64,000 nt of DNA from an uncultured bacterium (GTDB lineage: Bacteria > Verrucomicrobiota > Lentisphaeria > Victivallales > Victivallaceae). This document shows, piece after piece, positions 18,848 to 29,100 of the stretch (position 1 is the first letter of the stretch; the number at the start of each line of letters is the position of its first letter). The position numbers and the translations under genes were made by a program. The stretch lies in the NCBI GenBank assembly GCA_900551245.1, contig URVC01000018.1, positions 4,674-68,673 of the forward strand, read 5' to 3'. Below the pieces are notes generated by a model. The model did not search any database. It had not been told where the DNA came from and saw only the letters and a list, made by a program, of their open reading frames with translations.

Positions 18848-19072
18848 ATGGCGCCCGATTCGGAACTGGCCGCCGCACTGCGGCGGCGCAGGCTCAACGA
18901 CAGCCGGAACGTCCGGCGCTACATTCACACCAAGAGCTTCAACGATCTGGCCGGCCGCAGTACCGCGCCGGGCAGTGTCCGGCCGGAAGAGCTGCGGCTC
19001 CGGGCCCGGATTCTGTTTGTCGTGTTCGCCGCGGCCTTCTGGGCCGCGGGAGTGTGGTTCCTTTTGAGCTGA
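18848..19072 (+). CDS. Small hypothetical protein with one C-terminal transmembrane segment
   Basis: A 74-residue protein starting 2 bases after the peptidase stop, so almost certainly in the same transcript. The first ~50 residues are strongly basic (RRRRLNDSRNVRRY) and the last ~20 (ILFVVFAAAFWAAGVWFLL) form a membrane helix with almost no tail, as in tail-anchored proteins. No family recognised. Its tight coupling and GC-rich codon use support a real gene. Confidence 0.6.
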   Translation: MAPDSELAAALRRRRLNDSRNVRRYIHTKSFNDLAGRSTAPGSVRPEELRLRARILFVVFAAAFWAAGVWFLLS

Positions 19073-19088
19073 TTTCGCAGCGGGGCGG

Positions 19089-20630
19089 CTACTTCGCTTT
19101 TTCCACTTCGGCCGCCTCGGTTTCCACCCATTTCGCCCATTTGTGGAAGTGGGTGTCCAGCGAGTGTGACTTCGCCGCGGTCACGCCGAGCGAAATGAGC
19201 GCCACCAGCACGATGACGACGGCTCCGGCGAGTTCCGGGCGGGTGAAGATGCGGTGGTCGGCCGCGGAGGGGTCATCCGTCAGCGCGTTGCGCCGCGCCC
19301 AGACGAAGACCGGAATTCCGAGCAGCAGGAAGAGAAACGCGGTCATGAGGTAGTTCAGTCCGGCCGAATAGATCATCCACAGCGCGAAGAGCGAACCGGC
19401 CACGCCGCAGAAGAACGCGAAGTGGAAGCGCACCGGCATGTTGGCCGGATACTGCTTCGTCGCACAGATCTTCCACAGATAGAGCGTGCATGCAAGATAG
19501 GGCGGCAGAATCATCACCGAGGTGATCGAAAGCATCGTGTTCCAGGCGTTGCTGGCGAAGTAGACCACGATCATCGCCAGCTGCATGATCAGGCTGGAGA
19601 CGAAGAGCGAAACGCTCGGCATGCCGCGGGAGTTCTCCCGTTTGAAGATGCGCGGGAAGGTGCCGTCCATCGCCGCCGCGTAGGGAATCTGGGCGATCAT
19701 GATGGTGAAGGCGAGCCAGCTGGTGAGCAGCGCGATGATCACCCCTGCGTTCATCACGTCGCCCGCCCAGGAGCCGTGAACCACATCCTGCAGCAGCGGC
19801 GCGGTCGACGGATTGGCGAGCGCGGCCAGCTGCGGCTGATACATCCGGCCGAAGGGAAGGATCGAAAGCAGCGCGTAGATCACCAGACAACCGAGAAATC
19901 CGATCAGCGTCGCCTTGCCGACGTCGCTCTGGCTGCGCGCCCGGCCGGAAACCACCACCGCTCCTTCGATGCCGATGAACGCCCACAGCGTCACCATCAT
20001 CGTCGACTGCACCTGCTTGAGCATGCTGCCCAGCGGGCGGATGTGAAGCTGGGGAATCGTTTCGCTGCCGGTCATGTCGGTCGAGAAGAAGGCCCAGCGG
20101 AAGGCGAAGAGCATGATGACGATGAAGAGCGCGATCGGAACCAGTTTGCAGATCGTGCCGATCGTGTTGATGAAGGCCGCCTGCCTCATGCCGGCGAGCA
20201 CGGCGAAGTTCATGATCCAGATCACCAGCGAGCCGCCCAGGATCGACCAGAGGTTGTTCCCGCCGGAGAAGGCGCCGGGGAAGAAGTAGTTCAACGCATC
20301 CATCAGCAGCACTGCGAAGCCGACGTTGCCGAAGATGTTGCACAGCCAGTAGGACCACGCCATCTGAAATCCGGCGAAGCGGCCGAAGCCGAGCCGGGCG
20401 TAGGCGTAGATGCCGGTGGTCGCGTCCGGTCTCGCGTCGGCGAGAATCCGGAATGTGTTCGCGATGAAGAACATTCCGACGCCGGTTACCACCCAGGCGA
20501 TGATGACCGCCGTCACCGAGGCCTGCTGGGCCATGTTCTGCGGCAGGCTGAAAATGCCGCCGCCGATCATTGCGGAGACCACCAGCGCGGCCAGCGCGGT
20601 CACTCCGAGTTTTCTGTTGTCGTCAGCCAT
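19089..20630 (-). CDS. APC-superfamily basic amino acid / polyamine antiporter (ArcD-like)
   Basis: A 513-residue integral membrane protein with about twelve hydrophobic segments. TM1 carries the APC unwound-helix motif SAMIGGGIFSLPQNMA that binds the substrate backbone. Conserved WAFIGIEGAVVVSGRA in the middle matches the basic amino acid/polyamine antiporter (APA) family, which exchanges arginine/ornithine, lysine/cadaverine or similar pairs. No decarboxylase or deiminase gene is adjacent, so the exchanged pair cannot be inferred. Confidence 0.87.
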   Translation of the reverse strand: MADDNRKLGVTALAALVVSAMIGGGIFSLPQNMAQQASVTAVIIAWVVTGVGMFFIANTFRILADARPDATTGIYAYARLGFGRFAGFQMAWSYWLCNIFGNVGFAVLLMDALNYFFPGAFSGGNNLWSILGGSLVIWIMNFAVLAGMRQAAFINTIGTICKLVPIALFIVIMLFAFRWAFFSTDMTGSETIPQLHIRPLGSMLKQVQSTMMVTLWAFIGIEGAVVVSGRARSQSDVGKATLIGFLGCLVIYALLSILPFGRMYQPQLAALANPSTAPLLQDVVHGSWAGDVMNAGVIIALLTSWLAFTIMIAQIPYAAAMDGTFPRIFKRENSRGMPSVSLFVSSLIMQLAMIVVYFASNAWNTMLSITSVMILPPYLACTLYLWKICATKQYPANMPVRFHFAFFCGVAGSLFALWMIYSAGLNYLMTAFLFLLLGIPVFVWARRNALTDDPSAADHRIFTRPELAGAVVIVLVALISLGVTAAKSHSLDTHFHKWAKWVETEAAEVEKAK

Positions 20631-20664
20631 GATGTTGATTCCTCCTCTTGTTGTATCCTCAAAA

Positions 20665-22392
20665 TTACCGGGTGCTCCGGGTGCTTCTGGCGGCGGCGGG
20701 AGAGTCCTGCGGCGAATCCCAGACGCATTCGCCCACGACGATCAGTTCGGCGCTGCGGACTGAGGTGGATTCGGTCGAGAAAAGGTAGCCGAGATAGGGC
20801 ACGTCCATGAGCCAGGGAATTCCGGTGCGGGATTTGACCTGTTCCTGCTTGCGCAGTCCGCCGATGACGAACCGGTCTTTGCCGTGCGGCAGGCTCACCT
20901 CCTGGGTGACGGTGTTGCCGTTGGAGATGCGCGGTTTCCCGTTCGATTCGAAGCCGATCAGACTGGAGTTCGAGAGCGTCACGCTGAACCGGGTCTCGTC
21001 GAGGTTGACCGAGGCGTTGTTGACCGTCATCGTGAAGCCGAATCCGGCGAATGCGGTGGTGACCTGCTGCTCCCCCTTGCCGATGGCGAGGTCGGCACTC
21101 TCCCTGCCGGGCCGGTCGATCGAGCGGTCGAACCAGGCGGCGATCGACGAGAGTAGTTCGTAGGGGCCGACGCCGGTGTCGGGGAAGGGGTTTCCTGTGG
21201 AAGGATCGACGGTGGTGCCCGGTTCGATGGCGCCGTTCACCGGCTGCGAGGTGTCCGAGTAGAAGATCTGGGTGGTGCGGCTGAGCTGCGCCGGGGTGTT
21301 GTTGCGCACGCACAGCTCACCGGTGTGGAGCACCTTCGCCTTCCCCCGGCTTGCGAGGAAGTCGAGGTAGCGGGTGTTCCACTTCGGGTTGAAGTTGTAG
21401 AAGCTGGTCCGTTCGGAACCGTCGGCCCGGTTCAGTCCGCCGTTGTAGACCGCCGCCCAGTTGTTGCGGTAGCGGCCGCCGACGGAGAAGAGGTCGGCGC
21501 CTTCGTTGTTCTTCCACGACTGGAAGTCGATGCCCATGCGTTCGTCGTTCTCGCTGTAGAGCTCGTAGACCCGGATGCGGAGCCGGACCTGCGGAATCGG
21601 CACGTCGTAGAGCGCGAGCATTCTGGCGATGTTGTCGCAGGAGTAGTTCGAGACGTCGAAGATCAGCCAGTTGAGATCGGGATCGATGGCGACAACATCC
21701 TGCCCCTGCCAGAGTTCGGTCACGTCGGAGATGTTCATGCCCATGTTCTGGATCAGCGGCAGCAGGTTCTGCGCCGGAACGAATTTCGGCAGGTAGAAGA
21801 ACATCTGCGAGCCGTAGTTGATCGCGCCGAGCTCCGGGTTGTCGAGCATCGCGACGATCGAATCGATCCCCATGCCGTTCTCCTGGTCTTCGAACCGGTA
21901 ATCCTCGGCGCTGACGAACAGGAGTCCGGTTCCGTCGGCGTACTTCAGGCACTCCACTGCGGTGTTGCTGCCGAGCTGGAGCTGCGGATTGTAGCCCGGC
22001 TGGGCGTTCGCCGGAGTGGCGAGTTCGGGGGAGCTCACCGTCGCGGTGAGCGGCGCCGTCGTGGTGTTGCCGGGGTAGTTCTGCTGCAGACTGGTGTTGC
22101 CGACCCGTTTGGACTGCACCATCTGGCGCAGGTAGTCGCGGAATTCATAGGGGTCGACGTGGCGGAGCACGTAGGTTTTGGTGATGACCCGCGGGTCGGC
22201 GTTGTCGCGGACGAAGTGGACTTCCCGGGTGTCCTCCTTCACCTTGACGAGCAGTTGCGCCTCGACCCGGGTGCTGTCGTAGCCGCCGGTGTTGTTGAAG
22301 TTCGAATCGCGGGGCACGCCGGGGATTTCGGCGCCGCGGAGGAGTGCGGGCACCGCGAGAAGGAGAAAGAGGAATCGCTTGTTCTGTCGCAT
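20665..22392 (-). CDS. Secretin-like outer-membrane protein, second of a tandem pair
   Basis: A 575-residue exported protein (signal peptide about residues 1-20, basic start then LFLLLAVPALLRGA). The middle contains N-domain-like repeats (VDPYEFRDYLRQM, VPAQNLLPLIQNMG) and the C-terminal third matches the secretin core: FVIGGLRKQEQ, GIPWLMDVPYLGYLFSTES and a final ELIVVGE strand. Secretins form the gated outer-membrane ring of type II secretion or type IV pili. It is paralogous to the gene directly upstream (shared YELxxxxxRxxGIxxxxWKNxxGxxLFSV pattern), with 12 bases between. No other secretion genes are near. Confidence 0.75.
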   Translation of the reverse strand: MRQNKRFLFLLLAVPALLRGAEIPGVPRDSNFNNTGGYDSTRVEAQLLVKVKEDTREVHFVRDNADPRVITKTYVLRHVDPYEFRDYLRQMVQSKRVGNTSLQQNYPGNTTTAPLTATVSSPELATPANAQPGYNPQLQLGSNTAVECLKYADGTGLLFVSAEDYRFEDQENGMGIDSIVAMLDNPELGAINYGSQMFFYLPKFVPAQNLLPLIQNMGMNISDVTELWQGQDVVAIDPDLNWLIFDVSNYSCDNIARMLALYDVPIPQVRLRIRVYELYSENDERMGIDFQSWKNNEGADLFSVGGRYRNNWAAVYNGGLNRADGSERTSFYNFNPKWNTRYLDFLASRGKAKVLHTGELCVRNNTPAQLSRTTQIFYSDTSQPVNGAIEPGTTVDPSTGNPFPDTGVGPYELLSSIAAWFDRSIDRPGRESADLAIGKGEQQVTTAFAGFGFTMTVNNASVNLDETRFSVTLSNSSLIGFESNGKPRISNGNTVTQEVSLPHGKDRFVIGGLRKQEQVKSRTGIPWLMDVPYLGYLFSTESTSVRSAELIVVGECVWDSPQDSPAAARSTRSTR

Positions 22393-22404
22393 GATGCCGC
22401 CTCC

Positions 22405-23847
22405 CTATTTGAGTTGAATGAGTTCGCCTGCCGCGCCGTCGGCGGGAGCGGGTTTGGCGGTGTCGAGCATTTCCGCAGTGACCGCGAGGTAGAAGCGGCT
22501 CTTCTCGAGACTGGTGGTCGTGGTGCTGAAGAGGTACTTCAGAATCGGAATCTCCATCAGAAACGGCATGCCGATGGTCTGTTCGACCTCCTGTTCGAGG
22601 TTCCATTCGGCGAGGATGGTCTCCCGGCCCAGTTCGATCAGGGTGTTGCCGGTGACCTGGCTGGTCTCGACCAGTTCCGAACCGACGTTGTTGCGTTCGA
22701 CGATGTCGGCGGCCTGAATGTCGTAGCCGAAGAAGACGGTGCCCGGGTATTTCGTGTAGGCGCCCGGCTGGTAGGGGTTGATGGAGAACTCTTCGCTCGC
22801 CGGGTAGCCCTCCTGCGGCACGCCGTAATGGAGGTTGACGATCGGCTGGAGGAGTTTCAGATAGAGCTGGTTGAGGCCGGTGGTCTCCCCGAGAAGTCCG
22901 GTGGTGACACTGGTTTTGTCGTTGTCGGATTTGGCGATGTTCTGGAACTGCGGGTTGAAGTAGAGTTCAGCGGACGGGGTGTTGTTGCAGACGGTGAGGG
23001 TGGCGCGGTTCCGGATCTCGGCGTTCCCGCTCTGCTGAAGCAGCCGGATGAAGCTCGCGTCGAACTGCGGCGCGAAGAGAAATCCGCCCAGCGGACCGGA
23101 GAAGGCCTGCAATGCGGCGGTTCCGCCCGACGAGACGCCGGAGGCGTCCCAGGCGACGGAGAAGAGGTTCAATCCGGGACCGTTTTTCCAGGCGAGATAT
23201 TCGATGCCGAGGTCGCGCAGGGTGCTTTCGCGCAGTTCGTACAACGTGAAGTGGAAGGTGATCTGCGGAGCGGGTCGGTCGATCCAGCTCAAAAACTCGT
23301 AGACGTACTGGGTGTTGGAGCTGTTGTCCTTCCAGTAGATCTGGTTGGAGTTGGCGTCCCAGGCGTAGACCGAACCGGCGGGACCCTCGCCGATGATGGA
23401 GTTGACCAGCACGTTGAGCATGTTCTGACCGGAACGGAACTTCGGCCGGTAGACCGCCCGGGTGATGCCGGTGCCGCGGATGACGTCGGCCGGAGTTCTG
23501 CCGTCGACCTTGATGTCGCGGTCGATTTTGCGGATGAAGTCATCCACATAGGGCATCATTTTGACCGGGCAGGTGACGGTGAGCAGCTGGGTGTTGTCAG
23601 CTCCGTACTCGATGCAGTTGACGCTGGAGTTCATGTTGTACCGTTTGACGATACCGAGCAGGAACGGGGTGACGTCGTTGGACTGGACATACTTGAGCTG
23701 GTAGACCTTCGAAACCATGCGGTCCTGCGCGTCGTCCTGGATGAACCGCAGTTTCTGGACACCCGGATTCTCACCGGGGGCGTTCTGTGCTGTTGCGACA
23801 GTGCACAGCAGCAGCCCGAGGGCGAGCGCTGTTGTTTTTCTGGACAT
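22405..23847 (-). CDS. Secretin-like outer-membrane protein, first of a tandem pair
   Basis: A 480-residue exported protein (signal peptide MSRKTTALALGLLLCTVATAQ). A degenerate N-domain region (VYQLKYVQSNDVTPFLL) and a secretin-like C terminus (TLIELGRETILAEWNLEQE, GMPFLMEIPILKYLFSTTT) are visible, but the core is less canonical than its neighbour's. ATG 23847 is chosen because GGGGAGG precedes it and it gives a clean signal peptide; an ATG 10 codons upstream is less likely. A strong promoter lies at 24067-24094, leaving a leader of about 210 nt. Confidence 0.7.
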   Translation of the reverse strand: MSRKTTALALGLLLCTVATAQNAPGENPGVQKLRFIQDDAQDRMVSKVYQLKYVQSNDVTPFLLGIVKRYNMNSSVNCIEYGADNTQLLTVTCPVKMMPYVDDFIRKIDRDIKVDGRTPADVIRGTGITRAVYRPKFRSGQNMLNVLVNSIIGEGPAGSVYAWDANSNQIYWKDNSSNTQYVYEFLSWIDRPAPQITFHFTLYELRESTLRDLGIEYLAWKNGPGLNLFSVAWDASGVSSGGTAALQAFSGPLGGFLFAPQFDASFIRLLQQSGNAEIRNRATLTVCNNTPSAELYFNPQFQNIAKSDNDKTSVTTGLLGETTGLNQLYLKLLQPIVNLHYGVPQEGYPASEEFSINPYQPGAYTKYPGTVFFGYDIQAADIVERNNVGSELVETSQVTGNTLIELGRETILAEWNLEQEVEQTIGMPFLMEIPILKYLFSTTTTSLEKSRFYLAVTAEMLDTAKPAPADGAAGELIQLK

Positions 23848-24066
23848 ATTGCATTCCTCCCCTGCGAATGTTTTCACTCCAGCGTTTTGCCGGAGAAAAT
23901 TCCGTACGGATCCTCCGGGCGGACCAGCCCGGATCTATGTTATGTCCAAAAAACCGGCGTGCCGCCGGAACAGCCACACTTCGCGGCGGGGCGATTTCCA
24001 GGCACAATTCAGGAATCGTGCACACATCGGGGCCGGAGGGGCTCTGCAATTTCTCTCTCTTCTTCA

Positions 24067-24094
24067 ATATTACTCCGGTTGTGAAGTTTGTCAA
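24067..24094 (-). promoter_or_regulatory. Sigma70-type promoter of the tandem secretin genes
   Basis: On the minus strand a consensus TTGACA (24094-24089) is followed after 16 bases by TAATAT (24072-24067). It reads toward the secretin pair, whose first start codon is about 210 nt from the predicted transcript start. Confidence 0.65.
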
Positions 24095-24275
24095 CCCGGA
24101 TGAGAGAAGATTTTCACAAAAGTTGCGGAATTTCGGATTCAGCCCCCGTGCAATTCCCTGCGGCATCGCCGGATGTGAATGGAATGAAGAAAAAGAAGCA
24201 TGGACGGGTCAAGTCCGTTGAGAGGCGCATTTTTATTTTAATGGCAGAAAATTTTCTTTTTTTTCTCATGGGATC

Positions 24276-24304
24276 TTGACATTTTACATGTTTTGCTTCA
24301 TAAT
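24276..24304 (+). promoter_or_regulatory. Sigma70-type promoter of the first LacI-family module
   Basis: Consensus TTGACA (24276-24281), 17-base spacer, CATAAT (24299-24304). It lies 36 bases before the GTG start of the LacI-family gene in an AT-rich stretch that stands out from the GC-rich surroundings. Confidence 0.7.
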
Positions 24305-24339
24305 ATGATAAAGCGATTAATCTAATGTGGAGATAAGTC

Positions 24340-25353
24340 GTGGTAAGACTGATTGACATTGCGCAACGGGCAGGGGTTTCGCAGGGAACCGTTTCGGCGG
24401 TATTGAGCGGCCGTGGGCGCAACATTCGCGTCTCGAAGGAGAAGGCCGAGAAGATCCGGTCCATCGCCCGGGAGATGAATTACATCCCGAACTTCTCCGC
24501 CAAGATGCTGAGCGGGCAGTCGTCGCACACTCTCGGCGTGTTGATCGACAGCGAAGATGTCGCGGTGCGGTTCGAACAGCTGGCCGCCATCGACCGGGCG
24601 GCGGAGCGGCATGGATACCGGCTGTTGATCGCCGAAACGCATGCCAATGCAGAAAAGCAGCTGCTCAACTACCGCACGTTGCTGCAGTACGGGGTGGATG
24701 GGGTCATCTGCCACGCCAACTGTGTGCACGAATCCCTGCGACATGAGAAGAATGTAGTTCTCTACGGAGCGGAAGAGTTTGAGGGAATTCCATCCGTTTA
24801 TTACGACATCGAGGCCGGTTATCGTGAGGCGCTGGACCACTTCAGGCAGGAGGGGCGGGTTCGTCCGGCGCTGGCATTCTTTGGTGCGACTTGCCACGAT
24901 TCCATCCGGGCCCGTTATCGGGCGTTTCGGAATCTGGAGCCGGAGTTCTCCGGCGGACTCCATGTGATGGAGAAAAAAGGCGATACTGCAGCGATGGATC
25001 TTCGCTCGGCCGTGGAGCAATTGACGTCGCAACAGATTTTGCCGCGGAAAATCGATGCTGTGATTCTTCAAAATGACCTATTGGCACTCGCTCTGCTGTT
25101 CGAGTTGCAGCGACGGGGAATCCAGGTGCCGGAAGATGTTTCCATCGTCGGGCAGGACAATGCAGCTTTTTGCTGCTGCACCAGGCCGGCTCTTTCGACG
25201 ATCGACTCCAATCTGGATGGATTGGGCAACGCGGTAATGGAATTGATGCTTGAGCGGCTGGAGCATCCGGAGCGTCCAATCCGTTCAATCGGCGTTCCCA
25301 CCTGGCTGGTACAACGGGAAACCACCCTTGCAAGCAAAAATAAGGAGAGGTGA
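24340..25353 (+). CDS. LacI-family transcriptional regulator
   Basis: A 337-residue repressor-type regulator. The N-terminal helix-turn-helix reads [23 protein letters not shown], with the hinge helix region ending [10 protein letters not shown]; the remainder is a periplasmic-binding-protein-like sugar sensor ([30 protein letters not shown]). The start is GTG 24340. It is the first gene of a module with a DUF1559 pseudopilin (1 base after its stop) and secreted hydrolases, so it likely senses the glycan product and controls them. Confidence 0.93.
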   Translation: MVRLIDIAQRAGVSQGTVSAVLSGRGRNIRVSKEKAEKIRSIAREMNYIPNFSAKMLSGQSSHTLGVLIDSEDVAVRFEQLAAIDRAAERHGYRLLIAETHANAEKQLLNYRTLLQYGVDGVICHANCVHESLRHEKNVVLYGAEEFEGIPSVYYDIEAGYREALDHFRQEGRVRPALAFFGATCHDSIRARYRAFRNLEPEFSGGLHVMEKKGDTAAMDLRSAVEQLTSQQILPRKIDAVILQNDLLALALLFELQRRGIQVPEDVSIVGQDNAAFCCCTRPALSTIDSNLDGLGNAVMELMLERLEHPERPIRSIGVPTWLVQRETTLASKNKER

Positions 25354-25354
25354 C

Positions 25355-26074
25355 ATGCATCTGGAAACGAAATCCCGACAATTCACTCTTATCGAACTTC
25401 TTATTGTTATTGCAATCATTGCGATACTGGCGGCGGTGCTGCTGCCGGCGCTGAATCAAGCCCGTGAGAAGGCTCATCAGTCCACCTGCCAGAGCAATCT
25501 TTATCAGATTGGTCAGGGCGACATGTTGTATCAACACGACTACGACGGCTGGATGACGTCGATCAACAACCATGCCAACAACCTCGGGGGAAAGGATCTG
25601 AAGTGGCCCCGGCAGCTGTACCCCTATCTGCTGGCTGGAAAAAAGCCGCCGGCAACCGGGGGCGTCCAGTACCCGAGCCGGTTCGGCTGTCCGAACATGC
25701 GGTGGCTGAAGCCAGATAAAAATGGATTTGTTTCTCTCGGAGAAAGTTATGGAAAAAATGCTCAAATTACAGAGGACGTCTGGAACGGTACGGCGTACCG
25801 CAGCATCAAGATTCACTCAGTCAAACGTCCTTCTCAGAAACTGGCATTTGCCGACGGAACCTCTTTTTCTCTGATCAATTACAAGTGCAACGCTCCTCTC
25901 TATTACTGGGCAAAACCGGATGAAGCACAGCTGGGCGATGACATCACCTGCTACCGTCACGGCAACCGGATTGTGGCAAACGTGGCTTTCTTCGATGGAC
26001 ATGTTTCGGGAAAACGCTGGGAGGCGCTGTATCAGAATCAGGGAAATATACAGGGGTGCTGGCTTCTGAAATGA
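25355..26074 (+). CDS. DUF1559-type prepilin-like protein (pseudopilin), module 1
   Basis: A 239-residue protein with a type IV prepilin leader: short basic start, cleavage site before [16 protein letters not shown], then [10 protein letters not shown]. The prepilin peptidase would cut before Phe and leave an N-terminal membrane anchor. The globular part ends in a His-then-Asp-Gly motif (YRHGNR..FFDGHV), the processing-associated H-Xn-DG signature of this PVC-typical family. AGGAGAGG precedes ATG 25355. It sits between a LacI regulator and a glycosidase; a glycan-binding or enzyme-anchoring role is an inference. Confidence 0.88.
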   Translation: MHLETKSRQFTLIELLIVIAIIAILAAVLLPALNQAREKAHQSTCQSNLYQIGQGDMLYQHDYDGWMTSINNHANNLGGKDLKWPRQLYPYLLAGKKPPATGGVQYPSRFGCPNMRWLKPDKNGFVSLGESYGKNAQITEDVWNGTAYRSIKIHSVKRPSQKLAFADGTSFSLINYKCNAPLYYWAKPDEAQLGDDITCYRHGNRIVANVAFFDGHVSGKRWEALYQNQGNIQGCWLLK

Positions 26075-26140
26075 AGGCCGCATGATATTTCTCATGGAAC
26101 ATTGTTTTCTCTTCAAATTTCGGAAAGGGTTTTGTTTTTC

Positions 26141-29100
26141 ATGAAATTATTCTCTCTCATTTGTTGTGGATGCTGTATTTTTTGCACCATTTTCTCCATT
26201 TCAGCGGAGGACCCGGTCCGGCTGGACTCCGCCGGAAGGCTGGCGGTGACCGATGAACTCCTGTTCAGCGGCGACTACTGGAACGGCAAACTCAGACGAA
26301 ACTACACGCAGGGAAAGTCAAAAGAGTGGAAGATAGACGCGTTACAGAGTGACAAAAAGACGAATACCACAACTTACCGGGGGGTACTTTCTCTTCCCGA
26401 CCGGACCGTTTCGCCGTTCGCCGGGAAATTGCGCAAAACCGGTGGCGGAACCAGTGAGTTCGAGTTGGAAGTCAAAAATACGAAAGAGAGTTTCACCTTC
26501 CGCACGGAGCTCCCGGCAAAACTCTTCACCGGCCGTACCTTGCTCATCGACGGGAAGGAGTTTCAGCTCCCGCGGGAAAAGGGAAAGGTCGGCATCTTTT
26601 CCGGCAGGGCCCGCCGTCTGGAGATCCCCTGCGGCGACGGCACCGTCGAGCTGGAGTGCGACCGGGAAATCGGCATTCTCATACAGGATTACCGGCCCCG
26701 GCCGAACTCCTACAGCTTGATGCTGGCGATTCCTGCCGCCGACGGCGGCAGGAAATTGCAGCTTTACCTGCATTATCGGCCCTATTCCTCCGCTCCACTC
26801 GACCTGCGGAACGCCGCCAATATGGGATTCACCGACACCGTCGCCTCCGACGGAAAAGGCGGCTGGACCGACCAGGGGCCGGAGAACGATCTGCGGATGA
26901 TTCCGCTCGGGAAACAGCGCTGGCGCGGCACCGATTTCGAGATCATTGACCCGGCGAAAAACAACGAAAAATCCTGCATCGTTCTGGCCGGTCCCGCCCG
27001 CCACTACATGCCGGAGAAGGCGGCGGTGGAGGTGAAGACGAAGGTGGAGGGGCGCTGGCTCTTCCTGCTGCACGCCACCGCGTGGGGCTCCTCCCGGCCG
27101 GAACTCGGCACGGTAACGCTGACCTATCAGGATGGGACGCAGAAGAAGATTCCGGTGAAATCCGGCGTCGACGTCGGCAACTGGTGGAGCCCGTCGCCGC
27201 GCGGCAACGGCGAGGTGGTCTGGACCGGCGAGAACCGCAGTTCGTTCGTCGGACTCTACCGCAGCAGCTACCCGATTGAGGCGAAGCCGATCCGGCACGT
27301 GGAGTTCCGGTCCGCCGGAAACGCCGTCTGGATGATCGTCGCCGCCTCGGTCGGCGAAAAACGGCCGCCCCGCAACATGTCGGCGCCCTATTATATCGTT
27401 GCGGGGAAGGATTGGAACCCGATCCATTTCAATCGCGATGTGAATCCCGGTTCGGTGCTGGATTTCTCCTGGCGGCTGGATGCTCCCGCCGGGAAATACG
27501 GTCCGGTGGTGGTGCGCAACGGACGGTTTGAATTCCGCGACCGCCCGGGGGTGGCGCTCCGGTTCTACGGCACCAACCTCTGCTCGGCCGGTCCGTTTGT
27601 CGATCGGAAGTGGGCGGAACGGCTGGCCGACCGCATGGCGCAGTACGGCTTCAACATCTTCCGGCTCCACCACCACGACGGCGGTCTCGGGCGCAAAAGC
27701 CCCACCTATGAACTCGATCCATTCAAAGTCGATCAGGTCGACTATCTGGTCTACTGCCTGAAACAGCGGGGAATCTACCTCACCACCGATCTGTATATTT
27801 CACGGCGGCTCCCGGCGGGAGAGATCCCGGAATATCCTGGGAAACTCACCGACATCACCGCCTACAAGGCGCTCTTCTGGGTGCTCGATTCGGTCTATGA
27901 GAACTGGAAGGCCCATGCCCGCAATTACCTCACCCACGTCAACCCCTACACGAAACTGGCGATCAAGGACGATCCGGTGCTGGTTTCGATCAATCTGGTC
28001 AACGAGGGAAACATCAAATCCTGCTGGAGCGCCAACGCTTTCACCCGCAAACTCTACAACGAGCGGTTCGAAGAGTGGCGCCGTGCCCGGAACCTCTCCG
28101 ACGGCGGCAATCCGGGCGAACGCAATCGGCAGTTTGAACGGTTTCTCACGGAGACCTATGAGAAACGGTATGCGCAGATGGTGAAGTTCGTTCGGTCTCT
28201 GGGGGTTCGTTGTCCACTTTCCGACCAGAACATGGGAGCGACGCCGAAACTCTCGCTTATGCGCCGGGATTACGACTACGTGGATACCCACGGCTACTCG
28301 AGCCATCCGCGGTTTGCCGGCCGTTCGTGGCAGCTGCCGTCGCTGGTGACCCAGAAGTCCGCCATCGCCGGTCAGTTTGCGGTGCCGTGGCATCTTGCCA
28401 GCAGTCGTCTGTTCGGCAAGCCGTTCACGGTAACGGAGTTCGACTATGCCAAACCGAACCGTTTCCGGGCGGAAGGACCGGCGCTGATCGGCGCTTATGC
28501 CGGACTTCAGGGGTGGGATATGCTCGTGCAGTTCGCCTATTCGCACGGTACGGAAAACTACCAGAAAGAGGGGCGCACCCGCAACCACTTCGACCTCTCC
28601 ACCGACCTGGTGAAAAGCCTGGCGCAGCGGATCGGCGTGGCGCTCTTCTCCCCGGCGGGAATCCAGCCTGCGACAAAGGGATTTGCCGCGCTGCTTGCTG
28701 CCGATGGAAAGATTCCGTTTGACACGAATTACAATGTGGAGCTCTCACAGCTCGGGCAGATCGCCCGGGTCGGCACGCTGGTGGTGCCGCCGGGCACTCT
28801 TGCGGCATTGCCGGAGGATGTGGCGGCGGTGATTGACATCGGCACGGCGTTTCCGCGCGGTGCGGCGGGGAAGCTGCCGGTGTTCAACGCGGCTCCCGGC
28901 CGGAAGACGCTGATTCAGGAGTTGATCGATGCCGGATATCTGGAGAAGGGGTGTTACGACGCGGCGTCGGGATTCTACCGCAGTCTCGGCGGCGCGATTG
29001 AACTGAACCGGTCGAAGCAGACCTTCCGGGCGCTTTCCGACGCCTGTGAGGTGCTGATTCTCCCGGCGGGGAGGAAGATGAGCGGAAGTTTCCTCGCTGT

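Larger units (their letters stand above)
23848..24339. other. Intergenic region with divergent promoters and leader hairpin
   Basis: No gene seen in these 492 bases. It separates the minus-strand secretin pair from the plus-strand LacI gene and holds one promoter for each. The secretin leader contains an inverted repeat TCCGGGC (23914-23920) / GCCCGGA (23927-23933). A short palindrome GATTAATC at 24315-24322 lies between the LacI promoter and its start codon and could be an operator. Confidence 0.6.
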
